This document shows positions 49,099-61,477 of a stretch of DNA of 64,000 nucleotides, piece after piece; position 1 is the stretch's first letter, and every line of letters starts with the position of its first letter. Under the pieces are notes generated by a model. The model did no database searches. It was not told the DNA's origin and saw nothing but the letters and a program-made list of their open reading frames with translations. Both the position numbers and the translations under genes were made by a program. This DNA comes from Crambe crambe. Lineage: Eukaryota; Porifera; Demospongiae; Poecilosclerida; Crambeidae. Where the stretch lies: positions 4,164,139-4,228,138 of the forward strand of contig OZ004596.1 of NCBI GenBank assembly GCA_963924555.1. Direction: 5' to 3'.

Positions 49099-51834
49099 AG
49101 GAGCTACAAACTATCCAAATAATCGTAGCAATAAGCATCACACCAACAGCATCAGCCAAACACGGACACCTTCCACGCGGTCGAATAGCCATTTTTAATA
49201 AAATTATGACGTAACCGTGCAAATAAAAGTGTGCATAGATCTAAATTACCGCTGGCGTAACGACTGCTATGGTGGCCGCGCCGAGAAGGGTCATGTCGCT
49301 CTGCCGACCTAGCGGCCGCGGGGTCTGACTAAAACACGGACCGGACCGGACCACCGGACCACGATAAACTTTTGCGCACGAAGTCAAAAATGCGCATGCG
49401 CGCTTGATTGCAAAGATCTGGGACACAGCCCTGGACTTTGGCCAAAGAGGTACCAAGGCAATACAGTCACTATTCAAAGAAATGACCAGACCTGTGTTTT
49501 GGCAGCATCCCATGCAGCCTATGCGAGTCTACTACCCTATGTGAATGAACACATCCAAGGACAAGAGATGACCAAGGAAGATATCGAAAAGACCCTTCCT
49601 GGACCTTGCACCTGTTTTCCACCACACCCACCTGACGGGGGCAGTTTTCTTATTTTATCAACATTATGATAATAATAATTTCAATAAATAAATTACAATA
49701 GAAATTTATTCCCACCTTTCACGTGACTCCTGAGTACTTGACCAAGGAAGATATCAAAAAGACCCTTCCTGGACCTTCAGAGTCTAGGGTAGATCACTAA
49801 GTGAATGATAGGGTACATATGTTGTGTGCTGCAACATAATTATAACAAATCTATATACAGTATGTATATATACTGTATGCAGTAGCTATATAATATGGTT
49901 TGCTCAGATCGTAGACTTATACTTATTTTTGATTGCGGAAGAATGCAATAAGAAACTTGAAAATAGTATCTACTGTGTGTCAACTTTTTTTTTATACAAG
50001 CTCCTAGCTACTTGGATGTTCTGAAGTTGAATCTTGGATTAAAGTAATTGATAAGATAGGTAACTTAAAACTAATAATTATAGGTGGATATAGCACAGTA
50101 CAAGAAATTTATCATACCAATATTTTTGGGGTGTCATTGGACTCTCGATTTTGAGAGGGTGTATACAATTAGTGGACTGGACTACTGGACTGGACTACTG
50201 GACTGGACTACTGGACTGCCCTTTCACCTGGCACATGCGAAATTATAGAAGTGTAGCTGCGTTTGTTTACCACTAGAAGTGCATATCATCCTGTCAGACA
50301 CCCAGATACAGGTGGTGACACTGGTGTATGGTAGCTTTGAACCTGTATGTACTTCCTAGGATAGTTTTGTACGGGGAGGGAGGGAAGTGGAATGGAGTGG
50401 AGGGTAGAGTTTGCGGCAAACATGCATACCTTCATCTTGTAGCTATAGATTGTATGGCCTTACCATTTTTGTGCAAGACAACAAGTATCATTCAGAGGTA
50501 TGCAGGATGATATGCACTTCTAGTGGTAAACAAATATAGTGTAACTACCAGTAATTACTGCAATTACTAATATTACATCTTCCCTCATTAGTTCACATGC
50601 CAAATTGCAGTAGTTTATAATTGCACTCCTACATCTGAGCATGTGCAGACTAAATGACACTTGTTATCTTGCGCAAAAAATGGTATAAGGCCATACAATC
50701 TATAGCTACTAGATGAAGGTATGTTTACCGCTTGTAAAAGCTATTCATATTAGTCTGCACATGCTCAGATGTAGGAGTGTAATTATAAACTATGCATGCA
50801 AACTGATGAGGGAAGATGTAATAATATAATTGCAGTATATCATCCTGCATACGTACCTCTGAATGATACTTGTTGTCTTGCACAAAAAATGCATAAGGCC
50901 ATACAATGAAGGTATGTTTGCTGCTTGTGAAAGCTATTCAAATTTAGTCAAATTCTACCCTCCCTTTCATTCCGCTTCCCTCCCTCCCCATACAAAACTA
51001 TCACTAGGAAGTACATACAGGTTCAAAGCTACCATACACCAGTGACACCACCTGTATCTGGGTGTCTGACTGGACCACTGGACTGGAGGGAGGGAAGTGG
51101 AATGGAGGGGAGGGTAAAAATTTCCAACTAGTAGCAAATTTATTTATTTATGCTAGTTCTTATAAGCAGCAAACATACCTTCAGATTCTATGGCCTTACC
51201 ATTTTTGTGCAAGACAACAAGTGTCATTCAGAGGTATGCAGGATGATATGTACTTCTAGTGGTAGATAAATTACTAGTGTGCACAGCTACACTTCTATAA
51301 TTTCACATGTGCTGGGTGAAAGGGCAGTCCAGTAGTCCAGTCCAGTAGTCCAGTCCAGTAGTCCAGTCCACCGATTGTATACACCCATTTTGAGAAGTAG
51401 CTATGAGATCAGATAATGATTCATTATTGGGTGACAACATGAAATGCTTACAAAATGTGTAGTAAGTCAAGTAGCTATATAGCTACTCTGTCTATACCAC
51501 TAGAGGATAATATTTATGTCCACACAGCAAATATTAAATATATCATGACTAAACATCCTAGCTCAAAATGGAGATTGTTCTGATAAAGTGAGTTAAGCTA
51601 GCTGGTTGTATGTGTGGAGATCAGTACAGTGTGTTGCCATTAGCCAGTATAGCTATAGCTATAGCTATTATGGAACTATACTATTATTTCAAACATGGCC
51701 ATGATTATGGAATATTTTTGTGCTTAGTAAGTGTTACTAATAGTACAGTTGATTTAGTAAAACTTGCAACAGAGTTTTGGACTTTTGTAGCCAGTGGTTA
51801 ACCAAACTCTGGCTACATCAATGAAATATGGTAA
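48655..51834. repeat. 3,180-bp tandem duplication, unit 1
   Basis: As far as I can compare by eye this is identical base for base to 51835-55014. The junction shows a single base of overlap (c). It contains minisatellite ggactggactact runs at about 50173-50230, their inverted counterpart at about 51315-51375, and a large imperfect inverted structure between them. It includes the GC-rich segment at 49250-49620. Confidence 0.95.
49255..49640. repeat. GC-rich segment holding the empty insertion site
   Basis: Contains cgctctgccgacctagcggc followed by cgcggggtctgactaaaac. The same flanks, in reverse orientation, border the 5.6-kb element at 55823-61417. The 8-bp target GCGGCCGC is at 49312-49319 (and 52492-52499 in unit 2). 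An open plus-strand frame encodes YQGNTVTIQRNDQTCVLAA then AAYASLLPYVNEHIQGQ; it also appears on the minus strand at 55480-55800. Function unknown. Confidence 0.75.
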
Positions 51835-54800
51835 CTGGCACTGGCACTCTTCGCCACACTGGGTCTGTTTCCTGAGGCAGCTGCAGCGTCTGGTAGAGCA
51901 GCCTGTGATGCACTTGTAACCACTCAGAAGAAATCATGGACATGATATTTGGAGAAGAGGACAATCAAGGTAATCTGGAGTTGGATGCAAATGAGTTCAA
52001 TTAGTGTGAAACAGAGCTAGCTAATGGTGGACACGTGCAAACAAATTTTCTGTTTTCTCCTAGGTTATGAAACTTGGTAGTTACAGTCTTTACTCACACT
52101 TCCGTTGTAATATCCAATTTAGAGTTGTTCTGTCCAGCCAATGCTGCATAGCATCCTCTTCTGTTCGATCATCTTTGTTTCTAATTGTAGCACATCCACA
52201 AAAACTAGTAGTGGTACTTAGGAAAGGCTTAGTCCTGGCATCTAAAACTGGTGATAAAAGATAGAAAGCTTCCTTCAAAGGAGCTACAAACTATCCAAAT
52301 AATCGTAGCAATAAGCATCACACCAACAGCATCAGCCAAACACGGACACCTTCCACGCGGTCGAATAGCCATTTTTAATAAAATTATGACGTAACCGTGC
52401 AAATAAAAGTGTGCATAGATCTAAATTACCGCTGGCGTAACGACTGCTATGGTGGCCGCGCCGAGAAGGGTCATGTCGCTCTGCCGACCTAGCGGCCGCG
52501 GGGTCTGACTAAAACACGGACCGGACCGGACCACCGGACCACGATAAACTTTTGCGCACGAAGTCAAAAATGCGCATGCGCGCTTGATTGCAAAGATCTG
52601 GGACACAGCCCTGGACTTTGGCCAAAGAGGTACCAAGGCAATACAGTCACTATTCAAAGAAATGACCAGACCTGTGTTTTGGCAGCATCCCATGCAGCCT
52701 ATGCGAGTCTACTACCCTATGTGAATGAACACATCCAAGGACAAGAGATGACCAAGGAAGATATCGAAAAGACCCTTCCTGGACCTTGCACCTGTTTTCC
52801 ACCACACCCACCTGACGGGGGCAGTTTTCTTATTTTATCAACATTATGATAATAATAATTTCAATAAATAAATTACAATAGAAATTTATTCCCACCTTTC
52901 ACGTGACTCCTGAGTACTTGACCAAGGAAGATATCAAAAAGACCCTTCCTGGACCTTCAGAGTCTAGGGTAGATCACTAAGTGAATGATAGGGTACATAT
53001 GTTGTGTGCTGCAACATAATTATAACAAATCTATATACAGTATGTATATATACTGTATGCAGTAGCTATATAATATGGTTTGCTCAGATCGTAGACTTAT
53101 ACTTATTTTTGATTGCGGAAGAATGCAATAAGAAACTTGAAAATAGTATCTACTGTGTGTCAACTTTTTTTTTATACAAGCTCCTAGCTACTTGGATGTT
53201 CTGAAGTTGAATCTTGGATTAAAGTAATTGATAAGATAGGTAACTTAAAACTAATAATTATAGGTGGATATAGCACAGTACAAGAAATTTATCATACCAA
53301 TATTTTTGGGGTGTCATTGGACTCTCGATTTTGAGAGGGTGTATACAATTAGTGGACTGGACTACTGGACTGGACTACTGGACTGGACTACTGGACTGCC
53401 CTTTCACCTGGCACATGCGAAATTATAGAAGTGTAGCTGCGTTTGTTTACCACTAGAAGTGCATATCATCCTGTCAGACACCCAGATACAGGTGGTGACA
53501 CTGGTGTATGGTAGCTTTGAACCTGTATGTACTTCCTAGGATAGTTTTGTACGGGGAGGGAGGGAAGTGGAATGGAGTGGAGGGTAGAGTTTGCGGCAAA
53601 CATGCATACCTTCATCTTGTAGCTATAGATTGTATGGCCTTACCATTTTTGTGCAAGACAACAAGTATCATTCAGAGGTATGCAGGATGATATGCACTTC
53701 TAGTGGTAAACAAATATAGTGTAACTACCAGTAATTACTGCAATTACTAATATTACATCTTCCCTCATTAGTTCACATGCCAAATTGCAGTAGTTTATAA
53801 TTGCACTCCTACATCTGAGCATGTGCAGACTAAATGACACTTGTTATCTTGCGCAAAAAATGGTATAAGGCCATACAATCTATAGCTACTAGATGAAGGT
53901 ATGTTTACCGCTTGTAAAAGCTATTCATATTAGTCTGCACATGCTCAGATGTAGGAGTGTAATTATAAACTATGCATGCAAACTGATGAGGGAAGATGTA
54001 ATAATATAATTGCAGTATATCATCCTGCATACGTACCTCTGAATGATACTTGTTGTCTTGCACAAAAAATGCATAAGGCCATACAATGAAGGTATGTTTG
54101 CTGCTTGTGAAAGCTATTCAAATTTAGTCAAATTCTACCCTCCCTTTCATTCCGCTTCCCTCCCTCCCCATACAAAACTATCACTAGGAAGTACATACAG
54201 GTTCAAAGCTACCATACACCAGTGACACCACCTGTATCTGGGTGTCTGACTGGACCACTGGACTGGAGGGAGGGAAGTGGAATGGAGGGGAGGGTAAAAA
54301 TTTCCAACTAGTAGCAAATTTATTTATTTATGCTAGTTCTTATAAGCAGCAAACATACCTTCAGATTCTATGGCCTTACCATTTTTGTGCAAGACAACAA
54401 GTGTCATTCAGAGGTATGCAGGATGATATGTACTTCTAGTGGTAGATAAATTACTAGTGTGCACAGCTACACTTCTATAATTTCACATGTGCTGGGTGAA
54501 AGGGCAGTCCAGTAGTCCAGTCCAGTAGTCCAGTCCAGTAGTCCAGTCCACCGATTGTATACACCCATTTTGAGAAGTAGCTATGAGATCAGATAATGAT
54601 TCATTATTGGGTGACAACATGAAATGCTTACAAAATGTGTAGTAAGTCAAGTAGCTATATAGCTACTCTGTCTATACCACTAGAGGATAATATTTATGTC
54701 CACACAGCAAATATTAAATATATCATGACTAAACATCCTAGCTCAAAATGGAGATTGTTCTGATAAAGTGAGTTAAGCTAGCTGGTTGTATGTGTGGAGA

Positions 54801-55014
54801 TCAGTACAGTGTGTTGCCATTAGCCAGTATAGCTATAGCTATAGCTATTATGGAACTATACTATTATTTCAAACATGGCCATGATTATGGAATATTTTTG
54901 TGCTTAGTAAGTGTTACTAATAGTACAGTTGATTTAGTAAAACTTGCAACAGAGTTTTGGACTTTTGTAGCCAGTGGTTAACCAAACTCTGGCTACATCA
55001 ATGAAATATGGTAA
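51835..55014. repeat. 3,180-bp tandem duplication, unit 2
   Basis: Second copy; see unit 1. It ends at gaaatatggtaac, after which unique sequence resumes. Confidence 0.95.
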
Positions 55015-55470
55015 CCTGTGATAACATTGTAGTAGAAAATTTGTTGCAAGTCTTATTAAATCAACTGTACAAGCTCTAGCTATAATTATGCATATTACTG
55101 TTATGATAATAGTATGCACGCTACCAGGCTCTAAACTGGCCACTCACCTTCTCTCAGGTGGGTTGATTTAATAACCATATACTCAGATAACTATTGTTAT
55201 GGTCTCATTAATTTATCTCATACAGAATGATATTCATTTGAAAAGGAAACAGATACAATTAGAAATTGCAAGATTTTGATTTAATAATAATATTAACTAG
55301 TTCAGCAAGTGTGTGACTGTAGCTAGCTACGTAGGCTAAGTGTTACAGAAGCAACTTTATTAGTGGTCCATGGTCTGTGATTTTGTCAACCCCACCTGGC
55401 CGTGGCAATTCCAATTCAATTCAAGTTTGAATAAGCCGCAGGAGCACAAACAGGTAGGAGTGAAATAAAA
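55015..55470. other. Short unique stretch
   Basis: AT-rich sequence with no gene seen. It includes a partial inverted echo of the end of the 3,180-bp unit (caacagagttttggacttttg region), which could indicate rearrangement near the duplication border. Confidence 0.4.
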
Positions 55471-55479
55471 ATGAGAAAA

Positions 55480-55822
55480 CTGCCCCCGTCAGGTGGGTGT
55501 GGTGGAAAACAGTGCAATGATAGGTGCAAGGTCCAGGAAGGGTCTTTTCGATATCTTCCTTGGTCATCTCTTGTCCTTGGATGTGTTCATTCACATAGGG
55601 TAGTAGACTCGCATAGGCTGCATGGGATGCTGCCAAAACACAGGTCTGGTCATTTCTTTGAATAGTGACTGTATTGCCTTGGTACCTCTTTGGCCAAAGT
55701 CCAGGGCTGTGTCCCAGATCTTTGCAATCAAGCGCGCATGCGCATTTTCGACTTCGTGCGCAAAAGTTTATCGTGGTCCGGTGGTCCGGTCCGGTCCGTG
55801 TTTTAGTCAGACCCGCGGCCGC
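55480..55822 (-). repeat. Inverted copy of 49320-49640, left flank of the 5.6-kb element
   Basis: The minus strand reads the same as 49320-49640 of the duplication (cctggaccttgca, gggacacagccctgg in reverse). It ends at the GCGGCCGC target duplicate 55815-55822. Confidence 0.8.
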
Positions 55823-55882
55823 GCGGTACTTGAGCGGCCGATCGGCCGATCGAGCGGTGACGGCTAATTGGAGAGAAATTTT
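55823..55882. repeat. Left terminal inverted repeat
   Basis: 60 bp identical in reverse complement to 61358-61417. It contains nested cggccgatcggccgatcg palindromes and ends in ggagagaaatttt. The kinase ATG follows 50 bp further in. Confidence 0.85.
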
Positions 55883-55931
55883 TAAATATTGCAACCACGT
55901 GTTCACAATCAGCTCGCTTTATGCTGTATTG

Positions 55932-58900
55932 ATGGCAGACTCACACTCTCCTGGATCACTGCTACTAGAGATGAGCCAGGTGCTACACGACAAGGCAAAA
56001 TCATTAAAAGCTTTTAAGTCAAAGAAAGTCAGGTCTGTTGGCTCGGATGACACTTCTGAAGACGAGAGAGAAGGTCAGTTATATAGCTAGTTGTGGGGAA
56101 GGTTTTACTTTAAAATGAAGGTGTGTACTTTACAGATATACTTGTTAGAGCACACAAACTACAAAAAAAATTGAAGTCTAAACCTAAAATTGGCAATGAC
56201 ATTGTGCTAGTAAGTGAGGTACTGGAAAGAAGTTGCATTGATATGAATGTTGTTATTTCAATGTAGATAGCTATATGTAAGATGCAAGAAGGTCGACAGG
56301 GTGTATATAGTAAAGCCAAGTCCCCTTACATTGAAATGAGTGTCAGGCGGAGTGACTGCTATAAGGCGGTTACCAAAAAAGCCGCAAAAAAGTGCCATCT
56401 AGTTTACCATGGAAGCAACTCTCTCTCTCTTTTTAAATTGAATGGAGCACGTATTTTGGATGAGGAAATCACTGTAGGTGGCAAAACTAAACCGTGGACA
56501 ATGGGCAATTATATACTTCTAATGAAAAAGTCGCCAAATAATATAAAGTTGGGTGTTGGTTGCATTACACCGGACGATGATAGTGATGACAAGGTTAGTA
56601 CCTTGGTCCTGCTGCATGGTATAATTCTGTAGTGCATAGAATAAAGGGCTTTGTATCAATACTATAAAATTTCTCTATGCTTAGCTACTGCAAATTTAAT
56701 TTTTTTAGGAATCTGATGATGAAGCAAGTAATGGTGCATCTGGTATGCTGCATGTGAATCTTTTTTTTTTTATGTCAATTATTATGTAGGTCATAGGTTT
56801 ATGATTAGTTTTCTGTGGGGATTTATTGTAGCAGCTGATAATCAATTAAGTTGCTATTAATGATTATTGTGTAGTTTCAGAAGTGCACTATGAGACCTGT
56901 GGTGATGAAAAGTTGACTGGTAAAGCTAAGTTTTTTCTTATTCAAGTTATCAGATTGTTACCAACCTTTAGTTCTTTATACTCCTGTATTAATGGATGGA
57001 GACAGGAGGTTTATAAAGCCTGTTGATAGGAAATTCTTAGGCCAGCTTGGTGTGTATCAGCCTGAAAATGATGGTTACCAAGTAGCATCCTTTCATAAAG
57101 GTATTTGAGGGCATAATATGTAGTATCTTGGATCATAATTTTACTGGCTTTAGGAAATGAGATAATATTAAGTCCTTTCGTGGATACTGCTGATAATGTA
57201 TTAATTGCAATAATGGTAAACTTACCTGCTCCTTTAAGTTGTCTTGATGAAGGTTTGTGTGTCTGTGTAGCTAAGTCTGTGAACTTCATTTGTTATGGAC
57301 ATTTCTAGAATTTTTCATACGGTGTGAAAGTCCAGCACTAGTGATTGTTGAAAACTTCCTTGATGCAGTGACACTATATTGTGTATCATCTACACATGCT
57401 GGCTCACAGTATACTTGGTCTACCATAGTTGGAGAGCCTATGGAATTCCCCTCAACCCCTGTTATTTATGTGAATAAAGGGGGTCTATACCAATGTATTG
57501 TCAAGTTCAAAGAAAAGGAAATCAAAGGGAAATTAGTGACTGTTCGTGTTGATGTTGGTATGTTGTGTGATTATACTGCAGAAGTATTATTCAATTAAGT
57601 GATGCTCTTGCTTTTTAGCATCTCCTCAATCTTCCAGTACTGAAAAAAGACACCATGTGCATGATGGCCCCCCTTCCAGCGGAGAGCACCTGAGGGGAAC
57701 TCCCCAACAGGGTCCCAGTGTTAGTGTCAGTGCAGATTCTGCTGTGTCCAGTGCTGGATCGAGTTATGTGGCTTCCACAAAAGTGTCAGTTCCTTCCACA
57801 AAGGTGCCAATCTTAGCCACTCAAGCACCTTGCACTTCCAGTCTAGACTCCTGTCAAGGTGCACAAGTTATTTATGTTTATATGTAATTACTTCCATTGG
57901 ATAACTGTGTAGTCCTGCATTTCTCAGAGAGCGAGATTTCTAGTGCAACAAGTGGTTATGCACAAGAGAGATTGTTGGGCAGTGGAGGGTTTGGTGTTGT
58001 CTATAAAGGTATCCTCAATGGTTCATATGTTGCCATCAAGAAATTAACTGAGGTAATTCTAATAGTTATAATAATAGTGCTTTCAATTGGTCACTTTCAG
58101 GATGGTGCATTAGCTCTTGCTGGTGGTCAGGAAAAGAGGTTACCAGATTCATTCACTCTCTCTGGCCTACTTGCCAGTGAAATCAGAGCCCTGACGAGGT
58201 ATAGATAATAATGCCATAGATACATAGTTTAAATTTTGGTAGTTACTGCTTACAGATGCCGCCATCGCAATTTAGTGGACTTGATGGGATTTTGCCTTTC
58301 TCCTCCTATGTTGGTATATGAATATATGGAGCAGGGAAATCTTTATGATCAAATTTTTAACAAGGTATAGTATATTATTTTTCAAAGTCATAGATTTGAA
58401 GCTAATTTAATCACTACAGAAAGCTCCTCCCTTAACCTGGCGACAAAGATCTGTGATTTTGAAGGATGTCTGTCGTGGTTTGTTATGGCTTCATGGTGCC
58501 AATCCCCAAGTAGTTCATGGAGATATTAAAGCGTATGTGGACTCTATTACTCATTGTAATATTGCATTCATATTCTCTATCCAGGGCCAATATACTCCTG
58601 GATCAGCATTTGACTGCAAAACTGGGGGACTTTGGTTTCACCAGAGAATTTCCTCAGGTCATTGGAGGGCGAACCATGATAACTGCACCAGTAGTGGCCA
58701 AGTCATTGGGGTACTGCCCTCCAGAAATGGATACTTGCCACTTATCACCAAAGAGTGATGTTTTTTCTTATGGTGTTGTGAGTTAATAATGAAAATAGCT
58801 TATTATTATACATGCATTCTTATTCATTTAGGTAGCTCTGGAAACATTTAGTGGACAGGAAGCCTATGACAAGGGAAGGGTTGATCCACTTCTGGTAAGT

Positions 58901-59286
58901 CCATCTTATCCCATTTCTGTTCAAATATGCACAATAGTAGTTAGGTGGACAGGAATTCTGTTTATTTGTGTTCTGGTACTTAGTCTAAACATACAATAAT
59001 TATGCTAAGGCTCACCCCACAATGCAAAAAAATAATTTTGTCCAGACCGAGCATCTTGATGAAGCCAGAAAGAGTGTGAATGGGTACAAGAGCGTGGCTG
59101 ATCCAAAGGCTGGTGAGCTGCCACATTACCTGCTTCTTCTCTATTATAAAATTATAGAGCAGAGCCTCTTGAAACACAGCAAACGTCCTTCATCTAAAAT
59201 GGTAAACCTTTGTACTCTGTTCTAGATAATAATAATAATTTCAATTATTGTAGTTGATGCAGTGGTGGTGTGAAACAAACTTCTAG
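55932..59286 (+). CDS. IRAK/Pelle-like kinase with Ig-like domain
   Basis: 17 exons: 55932-56073, 56136-56209, 56267-56593, 56709-56742, 56875-56919, 56972-57100, 57154-57252, 57309-57557, 57619-57858, 57928-58052, 58101-58198, 58256-58364, 58420-58532, 58585-58777, 58832-58894, 59046-59201 and 59254-59286 (TAG). All junctions are in phase, giving 742 residues. The N-terminal 250 residues are unassigned ([19 protein letters not shown] is the clearest block). An Ig-like domain follows, with Cys in TLYCVSS, Trp in YTWS and LYQCIVKF, then a Ser-rich linker and the kinase: G-loop [23 protein letters not shown] with Tyr gatekeeper, [30 protein letters not shown]. The catalytic HRD is HGD. The family signals downstream of Toll/IL-1 receptors. 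Confidence 0.87.
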
Positions 59287-59379
59287 TATCTCTACCATTA
59301 TAAAACTCTTTCAAAACAGAATTCTGTATCAGATTCATCATAAACTTTGTGTTGTAAGAAATTTAGAATAAATCATCTG
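59287..59379. other. Convergent gene boundary
   Basis: Only 93 bp separate the kinase stop (59284-59286) from the stop of the opposite-strand integrase-like gene (59380-59382). Their 3' ends must share or overlap termination signals. Confidence 0.6.
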
Positions 59380-61295
59380 CTACCAAAGTTCAATGTGGTG
59401 AACTAGTTTGATATAAACATTCTGACAGTTATTGTGAGTGATATCACCCTCACTCAAGTGCAATTCAGTCTCCAGAGCCCTTCTTGCAACAGTCCTAAAG
59501 AAATTTGGACACAGCAATGGTGCAGGCTTTGACTCTAGCATACTCTCTGCCCACAGGCTACAATCAATGGATTGTAGCTGGTCTTCTGAGCCTTGAAACA
59601 AAACATGGTTACCAATGAAACTAAACTCAAAGCAGCAGACATACCATACAAGTCTGGCATATCATAGATGTCAATGGGACGGCCATGTGGAGTGTCTACA
59701 GTATGATTCTTTCTTATAGGATGATTATTCCAATCTCTGACGAAAGCCTCCAAATCTTTATGTAAAAGGTTTCCAAACACATAACCCAAGGTATATCTGG
59801 AGTTCAAAAGTGAGACCCAGCTATAGAAAAGACATCTGCATTATCAACCTGTGAATATTATTGTTCTTGTCGAATAGTCCATCTGTCAGAAGGTCCTTGA
59901 TCATAAACAAGACAATCAACAAAAGATCTCCCACTAACTAACTCATATACCTACCCTGCACAATGTTATCCACCAATCTGTTTTAAATCTCCTCAACTGG
60001 GCCCAAAGAGACTCAATTCTCTAATAAGATACTGTGATTACTATGTGGAAACTTTTGTAATAATTATTAACTTGCAGTATTAGATGTTGAAGGTCCATAT
60101 ATAAAACTCTTACAACCAGCCAGTGAATCATTATGGTTCATTCGGAATGCTAAGTGAACTTTAGCAAGTTTGCAATTCTCAGTTCCGCAATCACATCGCA
60201 CAACTTTAGGACAGCCTAGTCAAATACAGCTAGTTTATTCATGCAACCAAGCATTTGTACCTTAATATACCTCCACAGCTCTCCACACATTCTAAATAAT
60301 ATCGTGAAATCACCCTCGGGTCTCGATTTGTCGAGGACAGTTTCAGCCATAAAATCTTCCTAGAAAACCTAATGGATACATGAACTGTAGCTACCAAGAC
60401 TACTAAGTAAACAAGCATCAAAACATACCCATCGATGCAACCGTGAATGGAGAGTCCATACGGAGTGAGCTTATCATAACCATCAACATGCCATAATTGA
60501 TCAGGTCCCTAATTATAACAGCTATACCTTTAATAATCCATACAATGATTATGGCTAGCTCGTTAACCTTGCACTTATATGATCTTCTTTTCAGGCGCCT
60601 GCTCTTCCTCTGCTCTACTCCCTCTGGATCCAATTGTCTCAGCAGCTGCATAACTGTATCTCTATGATCAATAATTGCTAGATTCTATGAGGTTCTTTAA
60701 TTAAAGGAAGTAGTTATAAACCTTCTCAATATTATCTTATATTTAGTCCTGAGTATCCTCCACAATGCTCGATAGCCACACAACTTATCAGGTGACCGCA
60801 ATAGAAACTAGAACATGTACACATAACCATTTCATTTTAACACAACTTTACACCAATAATATTCATAAGAACTTGTATTAGAGCTTTAAGAGTATCTTCT
60901 GGTGGATCAGTAGTGCGTCTCTTAAGCCCTAGCTTTCGAAACTGCCGCTTTAACCAGGACATACTGTAAGTGGGAAAATGCAAACTCAATACATAGCAGG
61001 CAGTGGTTGTGTGCCGTTTATGCTCTCCTTTAGTGTGCCACTTCATCAAGGATCTAGAACCCCATCTATGTCTATGATAAGCTAGTGCTTGTATGACTAT
61101 GGCTGCTTCATCTATATGACATGCCATACCTTTTTGTGACTCCATGTACCAAACATAATCTTTCAAGAATTACTTTGTACGGCCTTCCAGTATAAAAATA
61201 TTCGATTAGGACTTCTGGGTAGGAAATAAACTACCATATCTAATCTAGAAGTCGCCTGCAAACATAGCCTTACCATCTGTTACAGCAGCATTCAT
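59380..61295 (-). CDS. rve-type DDE integrase-like protein
   Basis: Exons: 61130-61230, 60873-60963, 60722-60807, 60568-60661, 60429-60508, 60271-60368, 60076-60215, 59955-60019 (approximate start), 59849-59897, 59645-59820 and 59380-59590. An N-terminal HTH-like region (VLIEYFYTGRPYKVILERL, MSWLKRQFRKLGLKRR) precedes GPDQLWHVDGYDKLTPYG and IDGFSRKILWLKLSSTN (first Asp), VRCDCGTENCK (second Asp) and RIESLWAQLRR (Glu), so the DDE triad is present. RDWNNHPIRKN and PHGRPIDIYDMPDLYG follow. The intron after 60076 appears to be GC-AG. The junction 59955/59897 is out of phase and the first exon (ATG at 61295 or 61313) is uncertain, so this copy may be damaged. Confidence 0.75.
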
Positions 61296-61357
61296 TATGC
61301 ATATGATAAGCATACAGACACCGTCGCATCTATTAATGGTCGCATGCGCAGTTTTTT

Positions 61358-61417
61358 AAAATTTCTCTCCAATTAGCCGTCACCGCTCGATCGGCCGATC
61401 GGCCGCTCAAGTACCGC
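61358..61417. repeat. Right terminal inverted repeat
   Basis: 60 bp, reverse complement of 55823-55882. The integrase-like gene starts 45-65 bp inside it. Confidence 0.85.
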
Positions 61418-61477
61418 GCGGCCGCTAAGTCGGCAGAGCGACATGACCCTTCTCGGCCACCGTACGGCTCGTTGTAG

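Larger units (their letters stand above)
55823..61417. mobile_element. 5.6-kb TIR transposon with integrase-like and kinase genes
   Basis: Perfect 60-bp terminal inverted repeats at 55823-55882 and 61358-61417 (GCGGTACTTGAGCGGCCGAT and onward) are flanked by GCGGCCGC at 55815-55822 and 61418-61425. The uninterrupted target occurs at 49312-49319 and 52492-52499 with both flanks matching, so the segment is an insertion. Inside are two convergent genes that begin 50-65 bp from each TIR: the IRAK-like kinase gene (plus) and an rve-type DDE gene (minus). Whether the DDE protein moves the element, and whether the kinase is cargo, is inference. Confidence 0.75.

Noticed and set aside
49241..49513. 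Repeated 90-residue minus-strand open frame (also 52421-52693 and plus 55622-55867)
   Set aside because: It recurs only because the DNA is duplicated; the opposite strand has an equally open and more protein-like frame, so I do not call a gene.
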